A DNA stretch of 64,000 bases from Hirudo medicinalis. Its lineage: Eukaryota; Annelida; Clitellata; Hirudinida; Hirudinidae. A program made the translations under genes and the position numbers. The notes beneath the pieces were generated by a model. The model did no database searches, had not been told where the DNA came from, and was given only the letters and a program-made list of their open reading frames with translations. The stretch spans positions 45,386 to 109,385 of the forward strand of contig MPNW01000065.1 in NCBI GenBank assembly GCA_011800805.1, given 5' to 3'. Positions 1-12,287 of this stretch are shown one piece after another. Numbering within the stretch: position 1 is the stretch's first letter; each line of letters begins with the position of its first letter.

Positions 1-1956
1 ATATCAACTTAATGAGAAGCCGGCTCGAACCTTCTATCTCAAGACCCATAAATCCAAGGACGAAAAGTTAATAACAACAAATCGCTAACATAAAAGTGAA
101 ATTGCAAAATTTACATGTAATAATTTATTATATGATTGTTTGAACTATTAACTGTTTTTGTAAATCAAAAACATTAAATTGGCTATTAATTTATGCTGAA
201 GGGGTTTGGGGATGAAAAATGTGTCGCACTCGAATTCGAAGGTTAGGCCTTGGATGGTTGCTAATTTCGGGAGAGGTTAAACGAAGTTCCATCCCATCCT
301 GCTGAAAACAATGCCCTTCAGACCCTTCTTTACCCCGTGGAAGTTCTATATGTAATATACACTGTTGCTTAACAATGTTATTATGGTGGGTTCAAGTATC
401 AAATGAGAAGTCTATGACAGTTGAGACTATAGCCTTTACCAAGAAATTAGTTTTACACCAATATCCTCCGATGGGAGATATAACAAAACTATAATTCGGT
501 GGCTAGTTCATAACAGTTATAACTAGATATGTCGCTATGATATTACCATCGGGAAAAGAGATACATCGATTTAAGTCGATGATGTCAACCATCTATTGTT
601 GTTAGTGCCGAGCAGGAAGTTATTTACTCCTCCCTACGGGGGTGTTCACCCCCAAAAATTTTGAGGACCCCCCAGCAAGTGCACCCCCGTTAGGGGGATG
701 CATACCTCCAAGCAACCAAGAAACTAAATTCCAAGTGTTGCGGTATCAGAGCGTAGATTGGTACATTCGCATCTACTTCGGGTTTCGAATGTCAGGCTCA
801 TCGAGTTTCAAAAGGAACACGGAATTGCAGGCGATGTTAAGTATCAACGTCCAATAAAAGGCCAGACTTCAATAAAAGGACAGATCATTGATCGTAAGAG
901 TATAAATGTCCTTGCTGCATGGACTCTTCCTTATTTCTCATTGTTTAAGTTACTCTTACTCCCCAGCTGGATATTGTATGTTGTAATGTGGCCGTTTTTA
1001 TAATTGAAGTGTTGTAGATAATCATCTTGCCTTCCGTTATAATACTGGGTTAGTTACTACATCAGTTGTAATGTTTCATTTATGATATATTATTTTTATT
1101 TATAAATTAATCTGCGTTGCTGACGAGCACAAATGTCAAAACGCAAAGAAGCGAATGAAAGAAATTGCATTATGATGAAAGGCGGATGAGCAAGAAAGTC
1201 CGAACAGATTATGTAAGCTCCTCAGTTTTGGCTCAACCTGTGGACGATAAAGATGTTTCCGAGAGTGAATCTAAAGTGAAAAATAACAAATGTGGCTGCG
1301 CTGTTGCTGAAGATGTTGAACTGGAATCAGGCAGTGACTGTGGTCAGCTGATCATCATCCCGACTGGTGTCAACCTCATCCTACGATAAGTATTTGTGGA
1401 TCGCAAAAGTGTCAGATGGATATGTTGTAACTCAAATGGAACATACGAGTCATTGACGCCAGATAGTATCGATTATAGCATCCTGTGATCGGTTGACCAA
1501 GTTTATGTAGCTAAAGTCAAACTAATGGCCATTCCTATCCAAAACAAGTATAACAGGTATTTTGGAAGCCATTGGAGAGGCTATGCAGACCATTAAACGG
1601 GACAGGGTAGTTGCTTTGACAAACCTCGCAGTCAGTTTTCGTCTCGCGAAAGTTTAAAAACTTATCTAGCTGACAGACTGAATGGATTATCCCTTATGTA
1701 CATATATCAAAATATTGAAATGACAGTGGTCGTCATATCTTTAAGAGCGCCACATTTTTTCACATAACTTTCTTAAATATGAATTTTATAACCTCAAATT
1801 TGGTTATATAATTTAAATATCATTACGAAATCTTATAATAAAGTTGAAAACGAATTTATTACATGTTTTAACAGGAAATGCAAATTAATGTGCCAATTTG
1901 TTCGTCATATCTTTAAAATCGGTTTAACGTATTTGCATAATTAATATCATTGTCGA
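1..1956. other. Intergenic stretch, no supported gene
   Basis: I see no exon chain or recognised domain here. A small open frame at 1165-1389 has no recognisable family. A C-rich and G-rich patch at about 635-710 can fold on itself but matches nothing I know. The stretch is probably decayed transposon sequence. Confidence 0.5.
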
Positions 1957-2315
1957 GGTCCCTTAGTGTCAGTTTTGGTGACCGCTCCTTCTACGTCAGT
2001 GGAACTAGAACATGGAATGCCCTCCCCGTTCATATTCGAACTGCCCCCACACCTGAGCTCTTTGGAGCTCAACTAAAGACTTATCTTTTTGATGAGTGTT
2101 ACTCATAACAAAATTACACTAGCCTACTTTTCATGTTTTATTCACATGTTTCAATTTTAATTAATATTATTTATTTTTATTTCTGTATTTACTTATTCAC
2201 TTGACTTTTTATTTTTTATTTTTACTCGATTGCCTTCTGATTGCGCTGGTTTGTTATAGTGCCTTGACATCCTAGGATATATAAGACACTTTAAATACTG
2301 ATTGAAATTGAATGC
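1957..2315 (+). mobile_element. LINE 3' end fragment (CR1/L2-like)
   Basis: The plus strand encodes the usual C-terminal tail of a non-LTR retrotransposon polyprotein, with the signature GTRTWNALPVHIRTAPT followed by a stop near 2106. The AT-rich 3' region ends in TGATTGAAATTGAA (about 2301-2314), like the short-repeat tails of L2/CR1 elements. The reverse transcriptase is absent, so the copy is 5' truncated and dead. The clade assignment is inferred from the tail and the WNALP motif. Confidence 0.7.
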
Positions 2316-2335
2316 CGTTAAAAACTCTCACACCT

Positions 2336-2610
2336 CAAGAAACAGGATAGACAGCTGGAATGGGCAAAACACATGGATGATTATGGGGACCTTACAGAAG
2401 TCAATAATTATTCTAGACGAAACAAAGTTTAACATCTATGATCTGATGGATGCCACTGTTACTGGCATGATTTAGAGATGGAGTAAGAGATTTATTACAG
2501 TAGAAAACTCGGAGAGTTTCCGTGACGGTATGGAGAGGATTACTTCGGTCAGACAGAATTAGCTTTTCTGTGAGGAAAATTTGAATATAAAAGACCTGAA
2601 ACCCTTTCAT
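2336..2610 (+). mobile_element. Tc1/mariner-like transposase remnant
   Basis: A short plus-strand stretch reads RQLEWAKHMDDYGDL, then in a shifted frame LDETKFNIYDLMDA. This resembles the region around the second catalytic Asp of Tc1-like transposases (W..V.WSDETKFN..GSDG). Frameshifts and stops interrupt it, and I could not delimit inverted repeats. It is a decayed fragment. Confidence 0.45.
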
Positions 2611-2699
2611 AATTACATTTTTAAAGATTTAAAAAAAAAACATCAAGAAAAATGGCTATAAAATATCCGGCGGCTTACATAAGCATTAGCAAGCGGTTT

Positions 2700-2777
2700 A
2701 GAGATTGACCCTAAGTAGTCTAAGTTTCAGAGTGCGGCACCCCCACTCCCCGCCAAAGTATTCTAGATCCGCCCCTG
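2700..2777. mobile_element. hAT-type terminal inverted repeat, orphan end
   Basis: Read on the minus strand from 2777, the sequence begins CAGGGGCGGATCTAGAA, a typical hAT terminal sequence. I could not find the matching left end or an 8-bp target duplication, so only this end is supported. Confidence 0.4.
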
Positions 2778-3760
2778 CCCGCAGTTCTAATCAAACTCGG
2801 AATCGTCGTGGTGGATGAACGTCATTGGGGTTCAAAAAAGTTAGCATCTGCATTCTCTTCCTGGAGCAAAAATGCGTAGTTGAGATGTTTTTAGGGTGTT
2901 GGTCTATGTGGACTTAAGTCCACAGTATTCACAGGTGCATTGCAAAAAATTTGGTCTTGGCCCATATTGTTTGTGCGCTACATCATTCAATGGTGCGTCA
3001 AATATGAGAGATCACCGAGGCGGTGTAGTCTGTACCAACGGGGGAGATAAACCCTCTATCCCCCACCCTCATTACAAGATCCTGTATAACTCCTTGCTGC
3101 CAAGAATTCGAAGGTCTCCATCATTGTGAAGTCAATGGATATAAGATTAAAAATCTTCTACAAAATTTGAATACCTCAACAATCCCGACATGAAACAGTT
3201 TTTCGATAACCGAACCATAGGGTTCATCCTTAACTACGTCTCCTAACCCAATAAGTACTGCACTTCAGCTTTTCCCCAAGGGGTCTTAACCTTAGTTCAA
3301 CTTGGGGAAATGACATTTTTTTTTGCTTTTTGTTGCCCCTCCTGAGGAAAACGATGAAGCTTAATATAATAATCCTCTTGGGATTCGATTTAACTCTTAT
3401 TTATTTGATTGGAATCAATTGCAAAAACTTGAAGTTTGCAACTTGTGATTTTGTGACAAAGGTAAAGTTGGTGCAAAACTCAGAAAGATCAAAGGTGAAA
3501 CAGGGACTTAACGTGTGGAATACTCAGTCTATTAATTAATTTTGAAAAAACACTGACTTTCCCAAAACACAAGTTTGGTTTTTGGTAATTTATTTATCAG
3601 GATTTCATAGGATGCTTCAACACATAAAGAAAAAATTGCTGCACTTGTATTATAATTAGTAATAAACAAAGCAAAAACAAAAGTGAATATAAATGCTGCC
3701 AACAACCTCAAACCATCCCTGATAAATTAGTGAATAATTTTTAGAAAGCATGTTGTATGC
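2778..3760. other. Intergenic stretch, nothing recognised
   Basis: Small open frames at 2896-3129 and 3330-3539 have no domain or splice structure. The stretch contains the likely 3' flank of the RING gene. Confidence 0.5.
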
Positions 3761-4936
3761 TTAGATCAGAGGAGGGAAATCCTCATCAAGAAGGCAATGT
3801 CTTCTGCAGGTGGGGCATGTTGACTGCTCCTCAAACCATCTCTTCACACACTGTAAATGGATATTTAAGTTAAATAAATGAAAAGGTTATCCCCTATTTA
3901 TGTAGCACCACAAACACAAGCATTAGAGTTACTACATAGCATAGCTTCTGGAGGTTGCTTTATTGAGACACAAGTTGAGTTCTGAACGTGACACACAATG
4001 ACTGTTGCTTTGGTAAAGGAAGCAACCCTCTGAGCCTCATGTTGGATTAAATAATAAATAGTTAATTCTCAATGAAAGGAATGAATAGACATTACTGTAT
4101 CATGAAACATGTGCCCACACTGAAGTCTGATAGAATGTTGAGCTGCCAACTGAGTGTAACAAATAAGGCATTCTTTGCATGATGAATGAAATGAGGAAGA
4201 ATCTTTAGTTTTGTTCTCTCTTGATGCCTTAATTTAAAACTAATGATAAATAAATGCACGAAATTAATCTTCGTAATAATCAAAATTCATATTCAACAAA
4301 TGAAGTCACAATATGAAGTGAATAATCCAATCATTTAATTGCAATCACCAACATTCAGCCATTTCCACACAGCAAGAATTTGAAATTTAGAAACTGATGT
4401 AAAACCAAATGAACCCATTCGGAAATATTAGTATTTAAAATTAAATAGAGACCTTTTGAGACTCAGATTGCAACACAGACTCTGCTGCTCTTGAAATTAT
4501 TACGCTGTTCGTTATGTTACAGAAGTTGTTTTTTTCTACTTGAATAATTTCAAGGATATGCTGATACAACTCTGATCTGGAAGCAACATAGTTTCTGAAA
4601 TTCTTAAATTAATATCCTATTTTGCAAGAGATATAAGCTATTTTATTAAGTTTACACAGTATGTAAATTATTGAACGAATACCAAAAATAAGTAATTGTC
4701 TAATATTAGCGAAATTATCCAGTTCTTGTAGAAGGAATTATAAATTTAATTGAGCAATTTAAAATATCTTACCTCGAACATTGCGGAAACAACTGTGACA
4801 AACTATCTATTATAACAGATACTTTCATTTTACTCAGAGCTGGCATAGATAATGTTTCATCGACATTTTTCATCAAATGATTCGATGACTTTTGCGACGT
4901 ACTAGATTTCCTTCTGGAGACACTTTTATTTGGCAT
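3761..4936 (-). CDS. RING-type zinc-finger protein, probable E3 ubiquitin ligase
   Basis: Four exons join in frame: 4773-4936, 4453-4594, 4096-4227 and 3761-3850. They give about 175 residues; another in-frame ATG at 4976-4978 would add 14. All junctions are GT..AG. The N-terminus is basic and Ser-rich. Residues from about 116 form a RING: CLICYTQLAAQHSIRLQCGH, then FHDTCVKRW, then CPTCRR. All eight Cys/His ligands are present across the last two exons. RING domains recruit E2 enzymes, so ubiquitin ligase activity is likely. The middle exon (ELYQHILEIIQVEKNNFC) is helical but not a domain I can name. The short tail DEDFPPLI ends the protein, so the RING is C-terminal. I do not recognise the exact orthologue. 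Confidence 0.8.
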
Positions 4937-5265
4937 TTTAAAAGGTTGATAGTCGTCAAAGAAAACGGGAAGAATCACCTATCCATTACAGCAAGTAAAC
5001 AAATGTATGAGTGTGCGAGATAACACCCGTGCGCGACAAATTATCGTTTTTGAACAAATGATTAATTTATAATATTTGCCATTAATATAATGCATGTGTT
5101 ATGGTTTATTTAAATTTCAGTACTTTAAAACATCAACAATTTATAGCATTAATTCGACCAATTGGACAGAAATTCTGAGCTTAGTTGCACATTTATTTAT
5201 TTGATTAAGGTCCGTTGCATGACTAAACTTAATTGCACATTATAATAGCTTCTATTTATTTAGAT

Positions 5266-6289
5266 AAGAGGTTCTCAACCTTTCTAGTTCTAGGCATTTG
5301 CTTCGATGGTGCGGCGACTCCAAACGACAATGAATGGATTGTATCAATCAGACCACTCCAATGCCGGTGTATTAGCCAATGTAAATACTGTTTTTGACTT
5401 ATAAATATTAGAAAGCTTATGTCTAAAACTTTTTTTGTATCATTTCACATCCTTATTTATAAATTTTAAGTTATTTCAAGAAATCTTATAACAGTTTCTT
5501 TCTTTTCTTATAATTTTTACTTTATTTTTTATAAATATTTGAGCATATTTTAATATTTTAAGCAATATTTGAGTTAAAAGTTGCAAACAGCTGAAATAAA
5601 ATAATAGAAAACAATTCTGTTTGCTTATTCAGAAATTCCTGAGGTAGCCTTTGCAAGAGCAAATCATCTTCAGTAACAAGTCTATTTCTGCATTTTGACT
5701 TAATAACCAATAAAATTGAAAAGCCCATTTCACATAGATATGATGTTGGAAAAAGGAGGCAACAAAATCTCAGAACAAGTTATAAATCCAAAAACTTGTT
5801 CCAAAATCTAACTGACATAGAAAAAATAATTTTTTGCTGCTAATGAGTTCACTGAGCTCTTCATATGCATTATCAGGAACATCTTCAATTTTAATTGTGC
5901 CTATTCTGTCCTATGACACCTAACTGATTTTGACCATTTAAACCCACAGAACTACCTTTGACTCCCACTAGCATATCGCCCACATAATCGAAACCTGTAA
6001 TCATCTCATCCTTTTACTTCTCCATCGATATGAGTTCTGCCTCTGCACGCTGCTCAGTTCTTTCCCATTTGGACTATTGCAACTCACATCCTCCATCTCC
6101 TTTCTTCAACTCATCCAAAATAATCTGATGAGGCCTTAGCAAGGCAAGCTAAGCTCTACTGTGCAGGTATTTAATCTTTAAAATTTACATTTATTTTAAG
6201 ATCATGTTTGTAAAAATTCTTAATGTTTCAGGCAACCCCTCACAAAGCATCAGGATACCCACCTAGGGGTCACAGGCTGAGAACTGCTG
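5266..6289 (-). mobile_element. hAT (Charlie-like) DNA transposon, internally deleted
   Basis: The ends are AAGAGGTTCTCAACC (5266-5280) and, inverted, CAGCAGTTCTCAGCC (6275-6289), the classic Charlie-type terminus. The flanks are near-identical 8-bp duplications, ATTTAGAT (5258-5265) and AATTAGAT (6290-6297). On the minus strand around 5630-5760 a transposase C-terminus remains: LLPPFPTSYLCEMGFSILL then KSKCRNRLVTEDDL, matching the hAT dimerisation region. The rest of the transposase is missing, so the copy cannot move by itself. Confidence 0.8.
6040..6125 (+). mobile_element. Possible LINE fragment nested in the hAT element
   Basis: The plus strand reads ARCSVLSHLDYCNS, a motif common near the C-terminal end of CR1/L2/RTE-type polyproteins (VLSRLDYCNSL). 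It is under 90 bases, so a chance match is possible. If real, it inserted into the surrounding hAT copy. Confidence 0.35.
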
Positions 6290-6471
6290 AATTAGATCAT
6301 CTTGCAAAGCCCATCTGACCACAAAATATTATATCATTATATCAATACAACATTGTCACAACATCACTTTTATATAATTTCTAGTTACTTAAGGCATTTT
6401 TCTCTTGTGTATGGACATCAGTTAACATATTGAGCATGGGTTATTTGTGCCTCTAGAAATTAAAGAGTATA

Positions 6472-7377
6472 CAGTGGGTGATCGGTTAACGAACAGTCCG
6501 GATAACGAACAAATCGTATGACGAACACTTACATGAAAGATTTTTGTGTTCGGACAACGAACACATATTTGGATAACGAACTTAAACGAATATCACGGAG
6601 CGGTTACCGGAAATCTGCTGTCACTTTCCATGTGAACTAACGCGCGACTCTGTTTCCCACGTTGCCGCATAACACAACGTATTTAGTGTGTATCGAAACT
6701 TTGTCAGTTGTGTACGCTAGTTGGTTTCTGTTCTGTTTCTGAACACTTTATAAAAATAACTGAAAATCTGACAATATTATGAGATCTGAAATTGGAGGTG
6801 AACGAGGATGACATAGAAGAGCTCATAATGGAACATAAAGATGAGCTGACGACAGAAGAGCTCAAAGAAATCTTGAATGAAGAACTCCAAGAAACAAAGC
6901 GGAATGTGTCCCCTTCTGAACAAGAGGAAGACGAAAGAGACCAATGCCGACATCTGACATTAAAGATCTTTTGAAGAAGTGGGAGGATGTCAGAGCAATG
7001 GTCTTGAAATGGCACCCAAATCAAGATGATGTCAGTAGGGTTGGGGATGTCTTCAATGACAATGCCATTAATCACTTCTGGAAAATCCTGAAAAAGAGAG
7101 AAAAGCAATCGACATTGGACATGTTCTTTAAGGCCCCATAAACAAAAAATGAAAAGGCCTGATTAATATACAAGAATATATAAATATGCATTGTTTTTTT
7201 AATAAACTTACTAAGAAATTATACATAATTTGTTTTTAATTTCATTTTTAAGGGTCTCCGGAACGAATTAATTGATTTCACATAAAATCTATGGTAAATC
7301 GATGATTGATTAACGAACAATTCGGATAGCGAACATAGTCTTGGAACGGATTTAGTTCGTTAACCAATCACCCACTG
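6472..7377 (+). mobile_element. pogo/Tigger-like transposon, non-autonomous derivative
   Basis: Near-perfect inverted ends begin CAGTGGGTGATCGGTTAACG (6472) and, inverted from 7377, CAGTGGGTGATTGGTTAACG, with TA on both sides as expected for Tc1/mariner/pogo insertion. Between 6792 and 7141 the plus strand encodes only the C-terminal part of a Tigger-type transposase: EDDIEELIMEHKDELTTEEL, then after a one-base frameshift near 6945 SDIKDLLKKWEDVRAMVLKW and FNDNAINHFWKILKKREKQS. The DNA-binding and DDE catalytic regions are gone. Several copies of a GGATAACGAAC-like motif lie just inside both ends and may be transposase binding sites. Confidence 0.88.
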
Positions 7378-7513
7378 TATTTCACTTCAAAGATGTGAAA
7401 AGCAAACAAAAAAATGGATTCTTTCAGAATTGAAGTGGCCACTGTTAAAAGAATAGAATTCACCATTTTGTCCTCAGATTGTGTTTTTACCGGGCATGTT
7501 TGACACTCTGAAT

Positions 7514-8402
7514 CTAGTCAAAAAGACCAAATCCTGTGTCACCTTCATCATCATCTTCTTCATCGTCCTCATTCTTTTCTTCCTTCTTTTCAGAAGCAGC
7601 TGGTGCTTCTGCAATGGCAGCAACAGGGGTGGGTATAGCAAACTTGGAAGGATCAGCTAGGAATTCCTTCATGGACTCAACTTCCTTGAAGGTGACATCA
7701 GTGACAGCAGCAATGGCAAGTAGGTTCTTGAAACCATTCACAATGGAGTGTGGAATTGATGCCATGGTTGGGTAGCCAATCATGAGGGACAGACTGGCAA
7801 TCTTGGCAACCCCCTGAAGGAAGCGATACCTGATGTCCTCGCTTGTGATATCAAGGATGGACTCACAGAAGATAGCACCGCAGGCATAGATCGCTTCAAT
7901 GACAAGACCATAGGTGAAGGGAGAAATGTTCAACATGTTAAGGAGAGTGGCCTCAGAAGCTCCGATCTTGTCTCCAGACTTGATGATCTTTATACCATAT
8001 AAGATTTCAATTGCACCCTTGGAGATCTTGGTTGGAATAGCCAATGCCTGGAAGAAGGAAGTCTTCTCTGGTCCAATGGAAGTGATCTGAGGATGATCTT
8101 ACGAATATCATTCAGATTTCCTTTGGTGAAGACAAGACCAACATTGCCTTTGATGTATGGCAACAGCTTTTCAAGGTTGGAATTAAGCCCAATATGTCCC
8201 CTAATGGCTTTCCTCATCATGGTGTTCTTACCCATTAAAACAACAGCTGTACCCCTGAGGGCGATCCTGATCTTTTGTAGCTGCTTAGATCCAACATTGT
8301 CAACGCCAACAATTAAACACTCAGGGTACTGATCCAAGAGTCGGATAATCTTGCTAAAGTATGCACCCTTGTTATTGGAAGTGGGCCCTTGCCAATGGCC
8401 AT
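7514..8402 (-). pseudogene. RPLP0: Ribosomal protein P0 (RPLP0) retrocopy, broken
   Basis: P0 anchors the P1/P2 stalk on the large ribosomal subunit. This minus-strand copy has no introns. From the ATG at 8400-8402 the reading MAIGKGP needs a frameshift to continue as [20 protein letters not shown]. It then follows P0 closely ([46 protein letters not shown]). Near 8090-8100 about 25 residues are missing, the conserved rRNA-binding loop that normally reads KVPAAAR..GAIAP, and the frame shifts again before [11 protein letters not shown]. The rest runs intact to the acidic tail ending DTGFGLFD. Two frame breaks plus loss of an essential loop argue for a pseudogene. No poly(A) tract is visible, so an old copy or assembly error remains possible. 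Confidence 0.82.
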
Positions 8403-8439
8403 AGTAATGACTAAATAAAAATTCGGTATTTCCGCTCAC

Positions 8440-9670
8440 TAGAAAATATTGCCGAATATGTCAGAGTAATGGCAATTCCATATTCGGATAGCATTGATAT
8501 AGACAATTCCATAATGGTAAACAATCATAAATCGCGCCCCGATATTATAATAATTTATGTAAATAACAGATTTAAAATATTTTAGTTCAGAATGTTATCT
8601 AATTATCAATATTTTCTTTTTGCTTTACATACTTTGATTATCAATCTTGGATGAGTTTTGCTTGTGTTTAAATTGGTATGTTTTAAAGCTTATTTAATAT
8701 TATATATATACATATCTTTGAATATTTATTTTAAATATATATACATAAACTAATAAACAAAAAAAATCATTCTATGAAAAGAGTGTAATGATGAGCCACT
8801 CCATAAGCAAAACACAGGTTTGATGGGAGTTATTTAATCTAATTTTCAAACGTCATTTGTTAATGACATTAAGCACTACTTATGCTTTTACAGTAGCATA
8901 GATTTTTCAGACTACTATCATATTTCCGAAGCTGCAGTTTTTTGTACTCGACGAACATACGATATAATATATCTTGGTTAAAGTGCATATGACTCGCTAG
9001 CCGAGGGTATGACGATTTCTGTTTACTGATGTTAGACATTGTATTTTAATTACAAATGTATTTGGCTGAAGAAAACCATACTTAAAGATTATTTGATCCG
9101 CAATAGGTAACTCAGCCATATTTTATATTTTGGGTGCTAATCATTTGTTCTTGTAACATCAGTTTGTTAGATTTTGGCATCAAATTACAATAATAAAAAA
9201 TGGGTATGAGATGATTAGAGCAACATCTAAAGGAAATGCATCATTTGTTTATTCTTATTTTTATTTTCGCCATTGTGAGTTAAATGTCTTTGTGATGTGA
9301 TGATAAATAGAAGAACTACCTTTAATTGGCATAAGACATTCTGCTTTACAATGAAGATATATCATTTTGACATCTCAGTAAACTAGTCTTTCATCAGCGC
9401 TGTTACATTGTGTTGTGGTAACACAAAAATAAAAGTGAAGTGAAACGTTAAACTGGATTTGTTTAAAATAGCTTAGTTGATATGAGTTAAACTGCTGAAG
9501 CTGCCATTATTAAAAACTCATGGGGAGTTAGGGTTAGGGTTAGGGTGGTTACTTACTAAGTTTATGTCAATAAACTATCATCATTCAATGTTTGCCATTG
9601 TAGATACAGGCACACTGAAAACTGAATAAAATTATGCTTTTTTTTTATCTTGTTGTAGGTTAAGAAGTCC
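8440..9670. other. AT-rich intergenic stretch
   Basis: I see no exons or transposon ends. It holds a short telomere-like tract (9528-9546) and the presumed promoter/5' region of the TPRA1 gene. Confidence 0.5.
9528..9546 (+). repeat. Interstitial telomere-like repeat, three TTAGGG units
   Basis: Three consecutive TTAGGG units occur at 9528-9545. It is too short to be a telomere, but it is the common animal telomere motif, which may mark an old break-repair site or be chance. Confidence 0.6.
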
Positions 9671-9673
9671 ATC

Positions 9674-12287
9674 ATGGATGATGAAACAACAGCTCATTAC
9701 ATTTATTCAACATCATTTGATTCCAGCAATGTCACCAATGAAACTTGTCAGCATTTTTGTTATGAAATTCTGTATAAGGAGATTCCAGGCTCAAAGTAGT
9801 TCTTTTTATTTTCAAATGACATAAAATTGTTGTTAGCAATTAGTCATTAATGCCTGAATTTGTTATTCTGAGGTGAATCAGCAAAATTTAATGTTATGGA
9901 AATATTAAATGTTGAATAAACTATTTTCTTTCTTGAATTGTCTGAATTTCTGAGCTAATTTAACTACTAGGTTAATATTACAGAGTCAGGATATGGGATG
10001 TCGTGATATTGATCCCAAATGTGTTGTTTTTCATGTACCTACTCCTTAAAATCAAAATGGCAGTTACACTTCTAATGCGTTCCAACCTGCAAGTCTTTGC
10101 CGTCTTGTTTGCTATGGTGGGAATCATTCAAGTGGACAATCCAACTAAGAATATTAAAATGGATATTGAATATCTTCTTCATTTTAGGTGTTTGTTTCGC
10201 AGTTCCTCAGTATTTTGAGGTGCATCATTTCTATGACCGTGCACACAAATGAATATGGATTTGCAGACAGGGTTTGTATGCACACACTATGCTTAGGTGC
10301 CAAGTACCGATGAATATAAGTAACAAATAATTAAAACCACTAGAAATGTTTCAGGCTATGTGGATTGTCCTGAGATTTGTTCTTTTGGTTACAGAATTGT
10401 CTGTTGTTACTTTTGGATTTTTCTTTGGTAACTTTTCAGAGGTAATTGTTAATTGTTATAAAATTCATTAATTTCGTTGTTGTGATGCTGCAGGACACCT
10501 TGACAGCCACTCAAGCATAAAGAGGGTTGTCCTGGTCACTTTCACCATTTCTCTTATATTTTCCTCTGTGCAGGTTTTGTTGTTATTATTATTGCTGTTG
10601 TTTTTGTTCATATTGCCTGTCTTTGTCATTAAAGTTATCATCATTTGTATAGGATGGGATGGGGTTTGATAAATGCCGAATTTATAATTTATTTTAATTA
10701 CATGTAAGTGGTTTTAATAATATATAATTAGTTTTATTCAGTTTATTCAACTCATAAGTCACAATTTCCTACTAATATCATGATTATGCAGTTTCTAGGT
10801 GCTATTTGTGATGCAACAATCCCTTGTGTAAATTATAATTAATAATATAACTATTATATATTGAATAGGGAACATTTGTTATGTTAGCAGTGCAAAATCT
10901 TTGTTTTTGCAATCATTATATTATCTTAATGGGATGTTTTCTTGCGGTGATGTGTAACATTAGAAAGTCAAACAAATCAGATTTCTGCATTGTTGATCAA
11001 TTCGCTTATTATTAATAACATGTTTTCTATTGAAAACTGCTGGACATTGTTACTTAAATTCATTTTTACCAGGGAGCTTTGGAATTTGTTTACCACAACA
11101 AAACGTTTCGTGACATCAATGACAGCTCGAAAGATAACAGCTTGTTCGGTCATGGCGGTACAATCTTCTGGTTCACCAGCTCCTTCTTACTGTTCATGGA
11201 ATGTGTTTTTTCCCAAAATTATTTGGATAATTTAATTTACAAAATTAATTTCAATTGTCCAAGAAAATCCATAATAAGCAGTCGTTTGCAATGTTGTTTC
11301 TTCGATGCAGTTGTATGCTGTTATTTGCATTCTCCCTCTCACAAGACTTAAAGACAAGTACACGTTTCCAGGTTTATATAAATGGAGCTACAGATAGATA
11401 CAAAATAGTTACCATTAAACTAAGTTCTGTTGTAATTAATTTCTAGCAAAGAAATCCTTTTATATTTACTGCCTCATCCTTTCAACGTTGAACCTGGCGC
11501 AGGGTATCGGAGGTGTTCTGTTGTACAATTTCTCCATACCTGGCATGTGGTTGGTTAAACAATAATTATTTATTATTAGGTATGGTATTATTATTATTGT
11601 TATTTATTAAATAACCATTAACAAGCATTTATTAATATTATTAAGCATTTTTATTTAATACCTATGTATTTCTTTCACAGCATTGTGGATGTCACAAGCT
11701 ATTTATATTTTGTGGGATTTCCACCACTGGTCTACTTTTTCTTTCTCTACACATTTTTCAAGTGAGTTGTGATATCTGTTGTTGCCACCCAAGACTTCTA
11801 GTTATGCATTGGACACTAAACTACTAGCTACATAACTACAGTATTATGACATAATTGATACCATCAGCATAATAGCTTTAATCAGCCAGATTAAATAGCT
11901 TGTTTGTTCAGGATTGTATCTAAATATTTAATGAAACATCTGCATGCAAAAGATGTTGGTTATACTTTCAGTTTATCTCAATCCTCCAGCATGCTGTTTA
12001 CCTACCGGACTCAAATTGACGACGAGTTTGATGACTTTCATCTTCCTCATCAACCTCCAGGAGATTTCACAAATTCAACAGATCAACTCCCACAGAACAT
12101 CCTACCTGATAATGTGACTGATTCCTCCAATTTTGACCATAGTGTTCTTTCGTTCACGCACAATCCTCTCTGCCCAACACTGACATCTCATCCAGATCTT
12201 ACTTTGAGCAATTCAGTCACATTTCCTCAGGACCCTGTCAAAATCTGCTCAGGCAAAGACAATAAAATGAAGACATTCCCTGCTTGA
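9674..12287 (+). CDS. TPRA1: TPRA1 homologue, seven-pass transmembrane protein
   Basis: Ten exons join in frame: 9674-9795, 9984-10116, 10203-10271, 10355-10427, 10494-10573, 11073-11204, 11311-11371, 11447-11549, 11681-11761 and 11990-12287. They give about 383 residues, against roughly 373 for human TPRA1 (GPR175, transmembrane protein adipocyte-associated 1). Matching blocks include VRIWDVVILIPNVLF, SMTVHTNEYGFADR, FGHLDSHSSIKR, LFGHGGTIFWFTSS, YCLILSTLNLAQGIGGVLLY and the tail FTYRTQIDDEFDDFHLP. Hydrophobic segments fit seven membrane passes with an extracellular N-terminus bearing NVT and NET glycosylation sites. The family is an orphan receptor-like group, implicated in vertebrates in restraining Hedgehog signalling. 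The C-terminal exon is Ser/Pro-rich and divergent. A poly(A) signal AATAAA lies at 12411-12416. Confidence 0.92.

Noticed and set aside
1165..1389. 74-codon open frame
   Set aside because: No domain, splice context or repeat match; could be chance.
7536..7775. Ser-rich open frame opposite the P0 copy
   Set aside because: A shadow of the acidic P0 tail read on the other strand.
10117..10202. Longer TPRA1 exon reading GIIQ before GTGGAC
   Set aside because: Splicing at 10116 gives the same spacing as the human protein; the longer form adds residues in a membrane helix.
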